From positions 228,573,501 to 228,637,500 of the forward strand of contig NC_134137.1 of the NCBI RefSeq assembly GCF_033958435.1: 64,000 nucleotides of DNA, given 5' to 3'. The position numbers and the translations under genes were made by a program. The notes beneath the pieces are model-generated. The model was not told the origin of the DNA. It worked only from the letters and a program-made list of their open reading frames with translations, and ran no database searches. Shown here one piece after another: positions 11,641 to 42,790 of this stretch; positions within the stretch are counted from its first letter, which is position 1, and the number at the start of each line of letters is the position of its first letter. Source of the DNA: Carettochelys insculpta (Eukaryota; Chordata; Testudines; Carettochelyidae).

Positions 11641-11940
11641 ACAGGTTGAACCCATCTTTTCTGGAATGCTTGTATCCTGCAACACCTGTAATTTGGCGTA
11701 ATTTTAGTTAGCTGGATGATCAGTTACCGTGGTTGTGGCCAAGTTTCCCATGGTCCCATAAAGTTTGTTTCCAGCCAGCAGACCTGGCTCTCAATGTTCT
11801 TCGCTGTTTGCTGTAATTTACCCCCCAGTGTCTCCTTAGAGCCCAGTGAGCAGAGGAAATGCTGGTAATGTGCTGACAAATATTCTAGCCTGACACCAGT
11901 CAGGCCCCCAGGGTGCTGGACAAGACAGGTTCAACCTGTA
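11641..11940. mobile_element. TIR element 'TACAGGTTGAACC' family, copy 1
   Basis: Left end tacaggttgaaccc and right end ggttcaacctgtag are inverted repeats around a ~300-bp non-coding body. Relatives lie at 23512-23812 and 50702-51186. Confidence 0.65.
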
Positions 11941-13005
11941 GTCTTTTTTCTGCTCTTACAGCATTATCTAACGCATTTCATGTGTACAAATTCAACTCCA
12001 ATTCAGAAGTCGTCATAACCTCTCCTAGAGGAAGTCGTGAATTGTCCTGTCATATGTATTTATAGTATTTAGACCAGCTTCTGATAAAGGCCTCTGTATA
12101 GAAAATTAATTCAGATACAGCTTTCAAAACCAATTGGTTTTCAGACCTTTTTCTTAAATTGAAGGTTTGGTAACATTAATCTTTCTTTTAAAGGCAAGTG
12201 TCCCTAACTGAGGAATCTTTAGCATTAGAGTATCTTAATGTTGCATGCAAGAATACTTAAATGAACAAGGCATTTTCTTTCTCTTGGAGATCTAATCACA
12301 GTGCACTAAGTTGTTTGAGAACTTGAGCACAAGTGTCATTATAAAGTTAGTTTGTCCTTTCATTGCTTCATCTGTGAGTTCAGGAAAAATATTTTCTAGT
12401 AGAGAAGCTTGTTCCAAGTATGGGTATATTTAATGAATTACTATATTTGAAATCTTTGATCTTTGCTGAAGTGTTAGTGCTAAAAATGTCTTCAGTGGTG
12501 TTGTACGACCTTTATCTATTACAAAATAGTAATATAGACCAGGATGTGAGCTGCTAACATAGGGGTGTGGCTTATTTTCATTTTTGGTGGGCTAGCAAGT
12601 TGAATATAGTATCAGCAACAAGAAGCATTACATTTTAACATAACTAAGCAACAATTTTAATGCAACTTTACACCCAGTTAATGCTGACTGGCTTGTAAGG
12701 GTTGTCCAGGGTATTTGTTGTCTTCCACAAAATTTTTTGTAGCTTTAAATGTTGACATGAGTAAGGCGGCTGAAAACATTTCTTTTGGAGGAACAGACTG
12801 GCTGTTGCACAAGGCATGTGATTATAAAGTCATTCATCCCCCACATGCCATACAGAACCCTGAATGCCATCTTTTGGACCTTTTGCAACAGCTGACCTTT
12901 TCTCTCCGGCTGTGCCTAGACTACAGGGAATTGGGAGCAAAAGATATATGCAAACTGTGGTGTGCAATTTGCATACCTTTTGCCAACAGTTCTGTTGGGA
13001 GGGCT

Positions 13006-13048
13006 TTTCTGACATTTGGCCCATCCACATGGGGCCAAATGTCAGAAA
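13006..13048. repeat. Perfect 17-bp inverted repeat (hairpin)
   Basis: tttctgacatttggccc and gggccaaatgtcagaaa are exact reverse complements with a 9-nt loop. It belongs to the surrounding MITE and is not a terminator or gene. Confidence 0.85.
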
Positions 13049-13057
13049 CCCCCCCTC

Positions 13058-13634
13058 TGTCGAGACATCCATTAGGTTTAGGAAAGGGCAACTAAACTGA
13101 TTAGGGGGTTGGAATGGGTCCCTTATGAGGAGAGGTTAAAGAGACTGGGACTCTTTAGCTCATAAAAGAGGAGACTGAGGGGGGAATATGATAGAGGTAT
13201 ATAAAATCATGTATGGTGTGGAGAGGGTGAATAAAGAAAAATTACTTACTTGTTCACGTCATACAAGAACTAGAGGACACCAAATTAAATTAATGGGCAG
13301 CAAGTTTAAAACTAAGAAAAGAGAGCTTTTTCACACAGCGCACAGTCAACCTGGGGAACTCCTTGCCAGAGGAGGCTGTGAAGGCTAAGGCTGTAAGAGA
13401 GTTAGAAGAACTAGATAAATTCATGGAGGTGAGGTCCATAAAAGGCCATTAGCCAGTGGGTAGGAATGGTGCCCCTGGCCTCTGTTTTGTCAGAGGCTGG
13501 AGACAAGTCATTTGATCATGGTCTTCGGTCCCCTCCCTCTGGGGCACCTGGCATTGCCTGCTGTCGGCAGACAGGATGCTGGGCTAGGTAGAACTTTGGT
13601 CTGACCCAGTAATGGCCATTCTTATGTTCTTATG
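13058..13634 (+). mobile_element. CR1 LINE 3' end
   Basis: Has the classic CR1 3' end: 'aaagggcaactaaactgatt', 'ctggggaactccttgccaga', 'tggtctgacccagtaatggc', and the terminal tandem octamer-like ttcttatgttcttatg. It is 5'-truncated, retaining only the end of the reverse-transcriptase ORF and the 3' UTR. It is better preserved than the copy at 5930. Confidence 0.9.
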
Positions 13635-14502
13635 TCGACAGAATGCTGAGAACCAGCAGATCTCTTCCGAGAGTTCTGCAGTCTGGACACATGCTCTGTT
13701 GAGACAACTTCTGTCAACAGAAGCCTGCGGTGAAGATGTAGCCATTGAGTCGAGGCTGTCCTCAGCTGTTAGAATACAAGACCAAACTGGTCAGTCTTTT
13801 CAGTCCTGGTCAAACAGTAAAGTTTTCTCCTGAGATCAGGCTCTTGGGTTACTATTGAAATCTGCCAGCTTTGAACAGGACCTTGAGTCTTTGAACATTG
13901 ATGTAGGCACCAAACCAATGAAGAACTAAGAGCCACTTTGAAGCAGAGTTTCAGTATCTGTTACATTGAGAATGGCCATATAAACACCTAAAGAAGACTA
14001 ATATGTCTGGTTTTGTTTGTATGGCTTACAAGACAGTGGCCAACTGGCTGACCTACAGATGTTTCCGATATTTGAATGGCAAGACTGTTGCAACAGTTAT
14101 CGTGTAATCTGCCTCCATGGTGTATGACAGTGACTATCTTCCAGTGTAGCTCTTATCACTGTAAGTACAGCCCTCAGATGTCTCTGAGCTAGTAAACTTG
14201 CCAAAATGAACAGTAATCCCCCCCCCCCTTGGTGCCTGTAATTCTAGAACAGGTTGATTCTGTGTGGCGTGAAGGGTACTGTTTAGTTTATGAATATAGC
14301 ACTTGCGAGTGTTCAGACCCTACTGTAGTCCACACACCTTTGGTTTTTTTTTTTGTTTTTTTTGGAAAGGGAAGTATTAACTAGCCAAGTGACGGGAAAC
14401 TAAGAGCGGTGATGACTGTATAGTTTTTGTTACTAATTACAGGACCCTGACCACATGCCCAGAGATTGCTGAACAGCTAGATTTGCATAACATGTTAGGC
14501 CA

Positions 14503-14870
14503 GAGGTCTGCAAACTGTGGCTCTGGAGTCACAAGTTTTTAAGGACTTCTTTGTGGCTCCTGGTGCTATAATTGCAAATTTAAAAAAAAGTTCACCAAAG
14601 TAGCAAAAGTAATCTAACTAAATAGCAAATAATGTATGATCTCGAAATATTGCATAACTCCCTCTTTAATATGTGCAGAGTTTTGTGGGATGTGGGTGCG
14701 CTGTTCTTAAAGTAGGGGTTACAAAAGTACGGTTTGACATTATTTATTAAGGACTGTCTCGTATTCACATGCATTTCAGCTCTTGAAATAATGATTTTTA
14801 CCAAGTTCAAAGAAAAGGCTCTTTTTTTTTGCTCTTTTGGTTGCTGACTCCTGTGCTAGGCTCTGCTCTC
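14503..14870. mobile_element. hAT-like repeat, copy A ('ggtctgcaaactgtggctc')
   Basis: Starts aggtctgcaaactgtggctc and ends with a complementary 'ggttgctgactcctg' terminus. The body shares aligned blocks with 41513-42020, for example 'aaggacttctttgtggctcc', 'gtatgatctcgaaa' and 'attaaggactgtct'. No ORF. Confidence 0.6.
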
Positions 14871-15397
14871 CCAATGGGCTGAATGAGCATAGGGAGACAC
14901 ATTTTATGCAGGCACTCCATTTAAAGCCAGATCTATGTGGGTCTTTGAACCAAATACTAAGCTGAGTTTGGCTGATGGCCTGGATGTTACAGTAACTCAG
15001 TATGAGGTGCGAACCACTTTAGTCTGGAACGCTCAACTCTGAAGAACCTTCTGTTGACAACTCATTTTGTTCTTAGTTCATTAACCATGCGCTATGATGC
15101 ACATTCCATAAGGGTTTCTGGATAGTGACCCTGTAAACTTGTGTCCTGGTGGGAATTAAAACTGATCAGCATGTTTCTAATGCAGTAAAACTAATCTTTG
15201 ATGCCTCAGTTTGGTGAAATGACCCATGCCAGGTTGAATCCCACCATGTAACTTACTGAGGCAAAATTGCTGGGCCAGCAGCATTCTTCATACCAGTCCC
15301 AGGCAATGCATGTGGCACACTGTGGAGTGGCAGCATCTGTGCTATTGTCCAACTGAGAAGGGTTCATAACTGTGTGCTGCTTTTGTTGTTCTTGAGG

Positions 15398-15776
15398 AGG
15401 GTGACCATCTGACCCATATTGGGTGGGATGGTCCCGTATTTGGGATGCCAAAAAGACGTCCCTACTTATTTTTTTAAAAGGGACAAATTTGTCCCGTTTT
15501 CAGGCCTGTCTCCTTGCTGGTGGAAGTCGCTTCCCAAGATGTTGGGGCAGCAGGGGTGCATGGGCAGCGGCTGCTTCCCCAGGGCTTGGGGAACGTGGGC
15601 AGCTGCAGCTTCTCCAGGACAGGGCTGGCAGATGCTGCTTCCCTGGGGCTCCTGAGGCAGTGCTGGTGGCTGACACTTCTTTCCTGGCTACCCAGGGCTT
15701 GACAGAGTCAGGAGGAGCCACACACCACCCCCCCATCGCCCTGTCCTATATTTGGGACAGGGAGATATGGTCACCT
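15398..15776. mobile_element. TIR element 'AGGGTGACCAT ... ATGGTCACC'
   Basis: Left end gagggtgaccatctgaccca and right end gggagatatggtcacctt form imperfect inverted repeats; the interior includes the phrase 'tttgggatgccaaaaagacg'. The 146-codon plus-strand frame inside is within the repeat and has no recognised domain. Confidence 0.55.
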
Positions 15777-15907
15777 TATTCTCGAGACTATATTTTAAGA
15801 AGGAGACCTCGTCAAAGAGCATGCAGCTGTTGCCATGTTTCTATTTTACATAGCAAATTCTAGCAGTTCTTGCTGCAAGAAGAATGTTGCTCTTCATAGC
15901 TAACACT

Positions 15908-16010
15908 CTTCTTTTACATGCATCTGATGAAGCAGGTCTTTGCCCATGAAAGCTCATGGTCTAAAAACTGCCACAGGACTTCTTGTTCATTTGCTCGGTA
16001 GGCTACAGAA
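15908..16010 (+). mobile_element. Single-arm Penelope-type terminal fragment
   Basis: 'tgatgaagcaggtctttgcc' and 'catgaaagctcatg', followed by 'gccacaggacttcttgtt', is the familiar turtle repeat resembling the Penelope-like termini elsewhere in this window. This one has no inverted partner. Confidence 0.55.
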
Positions 16011-18670
16011 AGCTTTTAATTTTAACAGCACTAAATGACCATATGGACTTATTTGTTATCTCACCCCGAGTTCATTGTCTGTTAAGTACTTCAATGGTAA
16101 ATAATATCGCACTTTCTCTCCCTGCTTTCTTCAATGTAACAGCTGTATTTCATTCGTAGGCTGCTGTCAAGTGTTCAACAGTCATTCCTTAAAACTGCAT
16201 TACAATTAGCATCTTGTGCGTTGATATGCAAGCGTAGCTATGTAAACCCACAAGTAAATAGCTAGGTAGAACAGTGCATTGAAAACGAACTAGCTGATTG
16301 TATAGACTGACCTGAACAACTGGTAGAAGTTGTAGAATGCTGCCTCCTTTAAGGATTTTGTTTAACTAAGTTAATTTGCAAGGCTGAATTTACCAGCTTT
16401 GCTTCTAGAGACCTTCGCAGGAGGAATTTGCTGTGAATGGTGATGTTACTTTTACCTCCTGACAGTTAAGATAGGAAAGTGCAGCTAAAAATGAGGAAGA
16501 AGACACAACAAGAGCTCAGATCAAGCTGCCCAAGGCTCATTTGCTATTGCAGCATTCCTCAGTGCTGTTTGGGAGAGACAGATGAGTCATCAAGTCAGGT
16601 GATTGTCTTTGCTGTGTGGCTGGAATTTCTTTCCCCACTGCAGCAGGCTTTTTGCATCCTTCTGTGTAGGAGGTTGGGGAGATTTGGAGGAAGGACAGTC
16701 ATTTGCTACCAAGTGTTGCTGTTTTAGTGCCGAATCCTGGGTTTGCTTGCTTCATCTAGTCTGTGGAATTTCTTGCCACATCAACAAAGGTAAGAAATTC
16801 TTTGATATTTATGGTATCATGGTGTATACACTAGTCTGTTACAAAAAGGCACTTTGTGATCATCTCATCAGGGTCTTAATATTTACAACAGATTTTTGTC
16901 CCAGAGTATGGAGCTTAAATTTTGAACAGCTTTGAATGTGTCTTCATCAGGGATTGCATATCACATTTAAAAGGCAAAAGATGGTAACTGTGACAGAATA
17001 TTTGGTGCTTTCTTACACTAGCAGCAGAAAACCTTTCATTTCTTGAGGTCAGTTTTGCAGCCAAAAGACTTTATTGGGGAATCTAGGTTGAAAACAACTG
17101 GATTTGGGGCTTTTCTGTCTGGTCCCTATGGATTCCATTCTAAAAGGACTGGTTGGATGCATGGTATGCCGAAGTAGCTCATACAGCTTCCAGCCATCCA
17201 AATCTGAATGTTGATTATGTTCTGATCTCTGGTAGCAAAGCAGGGGGGTGGGACAAAATACACTCGTTATATTTAAAGGCTGCTGTGAAAGGATCTTTAA
17301 AGTCATTGTTTAAACATTTTGTTAAGAGATCAAAACTGGTCAGTAAAGCTTGAGTCTGTTACATTCTCTGTCCCTTGTACTCACAGTGGGGGTGACCAAG
17401 GAAGAGATCTGTGTGTGGTGGTTAACCCCAGGAGTTGAGGGAGCCCTCTTAAGGGACCAAGGTATTCAGCACTTAAGTGGGTCTTGGCTGATGAAGGACA
17501 GTAGTGTGGTGGTAGTTGTACGCTCAGCACAACCTGTATCTGTGTTCATAGTGCAGTACTGGCTGGCAGACAGCACCCTCCTATAGCACACTGATACCTG
17601 AGTTCCCCCGGTATGTTGAGCACAGTGCAGAAAAAGTGACACAGGCCTTCTCTGTAGAGGGAGGACAGTATGGTCTCAGATGAGAAAGTACAGAACCAAC
17701 TCAAGCACCATGGCCAGGCAGCTCAGTGGTGGAGCTACTGAACCGCGGATCCTAGATAGTGTTCAGTATTTCAGGACTTGTAGCTTCTTGGGAAAGGTGT
17801 CAGTGCGGCTGGGCCACGTGGCTTGGGGCTAAGTGCATCAGGATGTGGAGGCTGTTCTAAACACGTGGGTGAAGGAGCCAGAGGAAGTGCTAAAGCAGGT
17901 TTCGTTGCTAGGGCAATGGACGTTAGTTTTGGAGAGGTGGCCCAGAGCAGTGCTGTGCAGACGTTGGGCGTGCCTAGGCTGCAACTGGGAGAGGTGATTT
18001 CCCAGCACAGACTTGCTAGCTCAACATGCCAAAAATAATGTGGTTGATGCAGCATGGGCAGAAGTGTAAACCACTGTTGTGTCCCACCCCCCTCGGTCCC
18101 CCAAGCTCAAGCCTATTAAAGCAGGTGGGTTTGAACTCAGATGGCTAGTGTGAGCCACCGTCTGTGCCGCAACATCTGTGTTGCTGTTTTTAGCCTGCCA
18201 ACTTGAGGTGAGCTAGTGTGACTCTGCCTAGCATGGCTGGGAGTCATACTTGCCAGCCGCAACGTAGCTGCGTACCCTTGGAGATCAGGATGAACAGCTT
18301 GAAATGCTGGGCCAAGGGCAATCTAATGGAATGGTTCCAAAGCTGGGAAAGGAGTGGTGGGTGCGGATGATGACTTTGGGATCCTTCTGGACAGAAGACA
18401 AGGGAGGAGTGGGGATGTTAGAGAAAGGGAAGTGATTGTCCGGTGAAGGATGAACAAAGACCGATATACAATTTTTTTTTTTTTTTTTTGCGCTGCAGGT
18501 CTATATGCATGTGCTTGTCTGTCCATGAATGATTGCTTTAGCCGCATGCTGTGGGCTCTGCAAAAGCTTGACTGAAAATGAGTTAAACCCTTTCAATAAC
18601 ATCAGTGGCGGTGCCTCACAGCTGACCTTCCTGATGAGCAAGCCGAAGCTCCAGAAGGAACCGATATAAA

Positions 18671-18859
18671 ATGGTTTAAGTCAGGTGTGTCCAACCCGCG
18701 GCCCTGGACAGCTAGTAATGCGGCCCCACAAGATCGTAAATTTTTAACATATTACGTGATTTATATACATTAACTATATTATATATTTTGTACGTGGCCC
18801 AAGACTATCTTCACTCAGTGTGGCCCAGGCAAGCCAAAAGGTTGGACACCCATGGTTTA
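18671..18859. mobile_element. hAT-like MITE with 8-bp target-site duplication
   Basis: The ends gtgtccaaccc and gttggacaccc are inverted repeats. Exact 8-bp duplications ATGGTTTA lie at 18671-18678 and 18852-18859, the hallmark length for hAT transposition. The ~173-bp body is non-coding. Confidence 0.8.
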
Positions 18860-20559
18860 GCTGATCAAAATCCCCTCATGCCTTGGTTAAGTGAGGTGGA
18901 TGAGAAGCACTGAAGCTGGGTCTTTGCTTCAGTGCGCCTTTTAAAGGCCTGTGTAGGTAGGAACTTAGCCTGCCAGTAGCATTACTGGCTCTGGAGCTTC
19001 TAGCTGTAAGGATCTCTTGGAGTAAATGTTCTGGGTGGAATTCTAAATCTTGCTGCTTTTTCAGTCTCGGAAGCAATTGCATGTAAGAGCTGCAGTAAGT
19101 GTTTTGTTACTGTGATCTACAATGTGGGGTGACTCTACCAGAGCCACTACTGTAGCAATTCCTTTGCCTCTGAGCTTCAGGTGGCTGTTTGACCCTCTGG
19201 AAGTTGTCAGGTAGCTGACAGAATTCCCAACCAACTTTATAATTGGCTTCTAACACTGAGCTATGCTGTGTAGCTTCAAGGTGCTGAGGACTCTGCTCTG
19301 TTTCTGACCTACTTAATGGTTACAGGACATTCTGTGCCCAGAAAGACTGCAGCTCTGGGAATTAGAAATGGAATACCCAGCTTTTCATCTCTAGGTTGCT
19401 ATTTCCCATTCAAGTTGGTAGGGACTGAGTCATGATCATCTGTCTCTTCGGTGGCCTGCGAAATGAATAAATGGGTATCCACGTCACACAAACCGCTACA
19501 GAGAGTGAGCACTCGGGCTTGGAAAAACTTGCTTGCTGAGGGTGAGTAGGAATTTTGGCTGAGTTGGGCTAGGGAGTGGACCCTTGGGTGAAAGAGCAGC
19601 TGGAACAGAATCTTTTGGTAGGACAGGCAGGTAGGTATCAGAGGACCTATGCACCATGGAAGAACTAAGAAGCCTAGCCCTAAGTACCCTGGAAAGCAGC
19701 AGCCTTCTCCCTGCGATGGGTAGAGAGCAGACTGGGAAGAGGAGCCCTGCAGGGAGGGTGGGACAGGTGCTATGCATGTGTAGATGAAGTCAGTTGCACA
19801 TGCATCTTTTCACTAGGGCTTGTTGGTCTGAGGATGAGTTTTTTTCCAATGCCTGATGACCCCCGTTGTTAGTTATCCCAGGAGAAACATTGAGCATAGG
19901 GCAGACTTTGAGGCTGAACTCAGCCACACCATTGGTTGATTTGGTGGTGGGGATAAACTGCTGTTGGCTATATCCAATCTCTTATGTGGATACACATTCT
20001 CTGGGACTGTTCCCAGTACTTTATTTGTACTTGTCCTAGAAATTAATATACAGGTAGCAAGTGGTGCCCACCTAGGTAGTAATATTGGATTGAGTCTCCA
20101 AGGTAGCACATAGGTGGGATGATGGGTGACAAAGCAAAGAGCTGTTAAAGGTATTGGCACCTATGCTCAGGGCAGCTCAGCTGCCGGTTAGTACGAGAAC
20201 ATGGATCTCCAGTCTGTCTGGTCTGTGCAGAGCTGTTGTGCAAATCCTTATTTCTAAACGCTAAATCCATTTTTTAGATAGGGTTTACTGACTGGGAAAG
20301 ACCTCCTGTTAGCTTTCAATTGCTATACACTCAGTTGTGAGACAGCTGTGTGGATTTTGCAGGGCTATGTTGTTGCTGTCAGGTGACTTGTAGAAGGAAA
20401 GGGTGCAGTTAAGGTCCTCTGAGATATGTTGGAATGTAATTGTGGTGATAATTTTTATCACAGAAACTTATTTCTAGTGTGGTTTTAGCACTCTTATTAT
20501 CAAGCTGAATAGTATTCACAATCGCCCAGGGTCAGGTTTGAGCCTGTTTGCAGAAATAT

Positions 20560-21240
20560 TGTTCCATATTATGGAAATCTTCAGTTAATGCTTTCTCAGT
20601 GTCGTGGAGGTTTGATGCTTGGCTTGTCATGGCAAGAGCTTCTGCATATCTAAATTTTCATGATTTAATTGGAGGCATGTTACTTCTGTGTAAACACTGA
20701 AAAAGGTTGGGGCACATACAAAGCCTTGTGGTAGCCTGTTGTTCGTGATATGGGATGAGCAGGTCCCATTACTCATGTTCACCCACACGGGCCTCTTATT
20801 CAATATGGTCAACGGCAGGTAAAGTGTTCGATAACTAGGTATCAGTTTAGAAAGTTTCAGCATCAGGCCCTTAATCCATCCTCTCTCATATGCAGGTGAC
20901 AGATCAACAAATACTGATCCAGTCTTTAAGATGATTTTCTTTTTTTGATAGCCAGCCTCCGTGTGAATTGTGAGTGCCAAAACTTGGTCAAAATGTTTTG
21001 GCTGGAAGCCTGCCTTTTTAATAGGGTTAACTGGCCCAGTAAAAGGATGATTCTTTTGAGGATGAAATGTTTAAGAAAAACATAGGACGTGTATAATAGG
21101 AAGATTGACCTATAGCTTCCCACTTCATCAGGGAGCTTTCCAGGCTTTGGAAAGATAATTACTATTGCCCCTCAGCATATTGTCCTTTGGGTAGAAGAAT
21201 ACAACATTGCTAGCTGCTGGCGTCCTTTGGGACCGATATG
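20560..21240 (-). pseudogene. Decayed non-LTR retrotransposon reverse transcriptase
   Basis: Minus-strand translation gives, in order but in different frames, blocks resembling non-LTR RT. These are 'PKPGKLPDEVGSYRSI' (about 21160-21080), 'VFVDLSPAYERGWIKGLMLK' (about 20910-20850) and 'NNRLPQGFVCAPTFFSVYT' (about 20740-20685). The 'VDLSxAYDxVWxxGLxLKL' style differs from the CR1 copies here and is closer to jockey-like RTs. Frameshifts and missing catalytic blocks make it dead. The family is uncertain. Confidence 0.6.
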
Positions 21241-22154
21241 GTGGAAGAATTCCGAAGGAATGTCGTCAGCGCACGCAGCCTTCCCCTTTTTTCCCATCAA
21301 GTCCTTCTTTTACTTTGTCAATGCTGACAGAGGAAGGTTCACCTGGGGGATCGAGGCAAGTGTTTTGGTAGAGTTGATGCCCTTCTCTTTTGTACACTTC
21401 CCCCTGTTGGAAGCTACTGAATTTGACCAGATTTTTGGTAACCAGTACTCTGCGAGCAGCGCCAAGATGTTGCCATAGCATCCAAGCTTGATGATTTGAA
21501 TGTGTGAAATCCAAGATTCTGCACACGGTCAAGCCCAGTGCTGGTGTCTTGCTGTGTCGAAGGAGTGTAGCGGGGCTTCTTTGGTGAGAGAACTCCTGGT
21601 CTGATTTTTATTGCCAGAGCAACTCCTGCTTATCTCAAGATCATCTTGAGAAGGTAGCTGCACAACTAAAAATGAGCCAACCTACTCCAGAAACCAGCAG
21701 GTACAATCTGGGGTGCAGAGGCATCCATGTTCAGAACATCTTAAATAGCACTTCTGTATTCAGTAGCTTAATATTTGTGGCTGCATCTGCTCCTTATCCA
21801 TGCACTTGTGACTTGTAAGTACCCAGGTGAATGCATTACATCATGGGAACCCTTAAATGGCTCCTGCACTATGGCTATGTGGCCTAATATTGCTCCCCTG
21901 CCAATACTGCTGCTGTGACTTCCTGTGAAACTCAGGAAAACATGTCTTCCTGGTCACCACAATCCCGAGAACACTCCCCCGCAACACAGACTCTCACTAG
22001 CTCAGCATGCCTGTTAGAGAACATTTGTTGAGCCTCATGCAGTGTGGCTCTGATTGGGAGGAGGCTTGGAAAGCAGACTGGGTTAAAATAGACTTTAAAA
22101 AATAAGCACCTTTTGCCAGATCCCACGCCGAAATTTCCTGAGTTTGACCTTCCA

Positions 22155-22365
22155 CTGGCAACTCTGAATTGAAGTTGAGCCAATAGCATTGGCCTTGTAA
22201 ACCCAGGGGTTTGAGCTCAATCCTTGAGGGGTCTGGGGCAAGTAGATTTAAAAATTAAAGTAAATCCGTCAGGGATGGTGCTTGATCCTGCTAAGCGGGC
22301 AGGGAACTGGACTCGATGACCTCTCAAGGTCCCTTTCAGCTCTATAAGATGTGTTTATCTCCATC
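22155..22365 (+). mobile_element. Tortoise-type tRNA-derived SINE
   Basis: 'gccaatagcattggccttgtaaaccc' followed by a B-box-like 'ggtttgagctcaatcc', then 'gggaactggactcgatgacc tctcaaggtccc', is the structure of the turtle Pol III SINE: a tRNA-like head and a CR1-like tail. It ends in 'atctccatctatcc'. Confidence 0.8.
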
Positions 22366-23237
22366 TATCCAGTCATTCTAGATGTAGACAGCTAATGCAC
22401 AAGTGGAAAATCAAGCACTCCCCAATGTACGAGTGTGATTCCCCACAATAGACCATTGAACTTATATCTATACGCGGCCCAAGAAGAAGGAACTGCTGCA
22501 ATCAACTCTGCTACTCTTGATGAATTCATTTGGCTCAGTCAACTTCAGATGAAATTAATGGCTGTACATAGCCATACAAAAGAAGACCTACAGGAAAAGT
22601 ACATTTGATCGGTCAATCCCAGAAACATAACACCAAAGTGATGCTTTGAAAATGCATGTTGGGGTGGGATGGGGGAGATTGTAGATATTGTGGTACTTTC
22701 AGCTGAATACAATAGTTATGCAGCTCAGAAATGCGTATTTGAAAGGTGTGACATCACTTACTCTAGTAAATGTTGCAGATTGTAAGCGAGCCTTCTAGTA
22801 AGCAGGGGAGCAGGAGATGAACACTGGGGTTAAAATAATACATTCAAAGCATAGTTTGCTGTATCTAGTGGTGGTGTGTATTGTACTTCCTGGTAGTTAA
22901 AATCACGAGGTGGGGGGAATAATTCTATAATTTCTGTATTGCCAGCGTTCAATGTCAACAGAAGTAGAGCTTGTTCATACTGTATGTCTTGCGGAATTAA
23001 AAATCAAGCAAACGGTTATTAAGTACAGCTGGCTGCGAATACATAGGGGTGAAGGTGGGATTTGAGGGGCATCAGACCATGGTGAATTTTGAGATTGCTG
23101 CACTGGGCTTTCTGTTAATTAGAAGCAACGGGCTAGGGGAGCTAAATATAGGAGCCCACTAGTTATTGGTTTAGGTCTCTTCCTGCTCAGTGTAAAGTGA
23201 ACTCTTGATTGTCTTACCAGGCAGGTAAACGGGCAGG

Positions 23238-42790
<19,553 letters not shown>

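Larger units (their letters stand above)
12908..13743. mobile_element. Hairpin-forming MITE interrupted by a CR1 insertion
   Basis: The left end ggctgtgcctagactacag and the right end, reverse complement ggctacatcttcaccg, are imperfect inverted termini of the GTCTAC type. The interior holds a perfect 17-bp-arm hairpin (13006-13022 / 13032-13048). The element is split by the CR1 at about 13058-13634, and its two halves, ending ctgtcgagacatcc and resuming gtcgacagaa, would rejoin around a ctgtcgacag-like site. Confidence 0.6.
4751..23220 (+). other. ATP6V1A: ATP6V1A intron 1 (about 18.5 kb)
   Basis: It runs from the donor GTGAGCA at 4751 to an acceptor just before the first coding exon. I find no conserved coding exon inside. 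It is filled with CR1 fragments, DNA-transposon remnants, a SINE and a decayed LINE, listed separately. Stretches with nothing recognisable are roughly 7200-7880, 9090-9700, 10340-11270, 12000-12900, 13750-14500, 16020-18680, 18860-20550 and 22370-23230; they are AT-rich or mixed single-copy-looking DNA with short chance ORFs. Confidence 0.7.
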
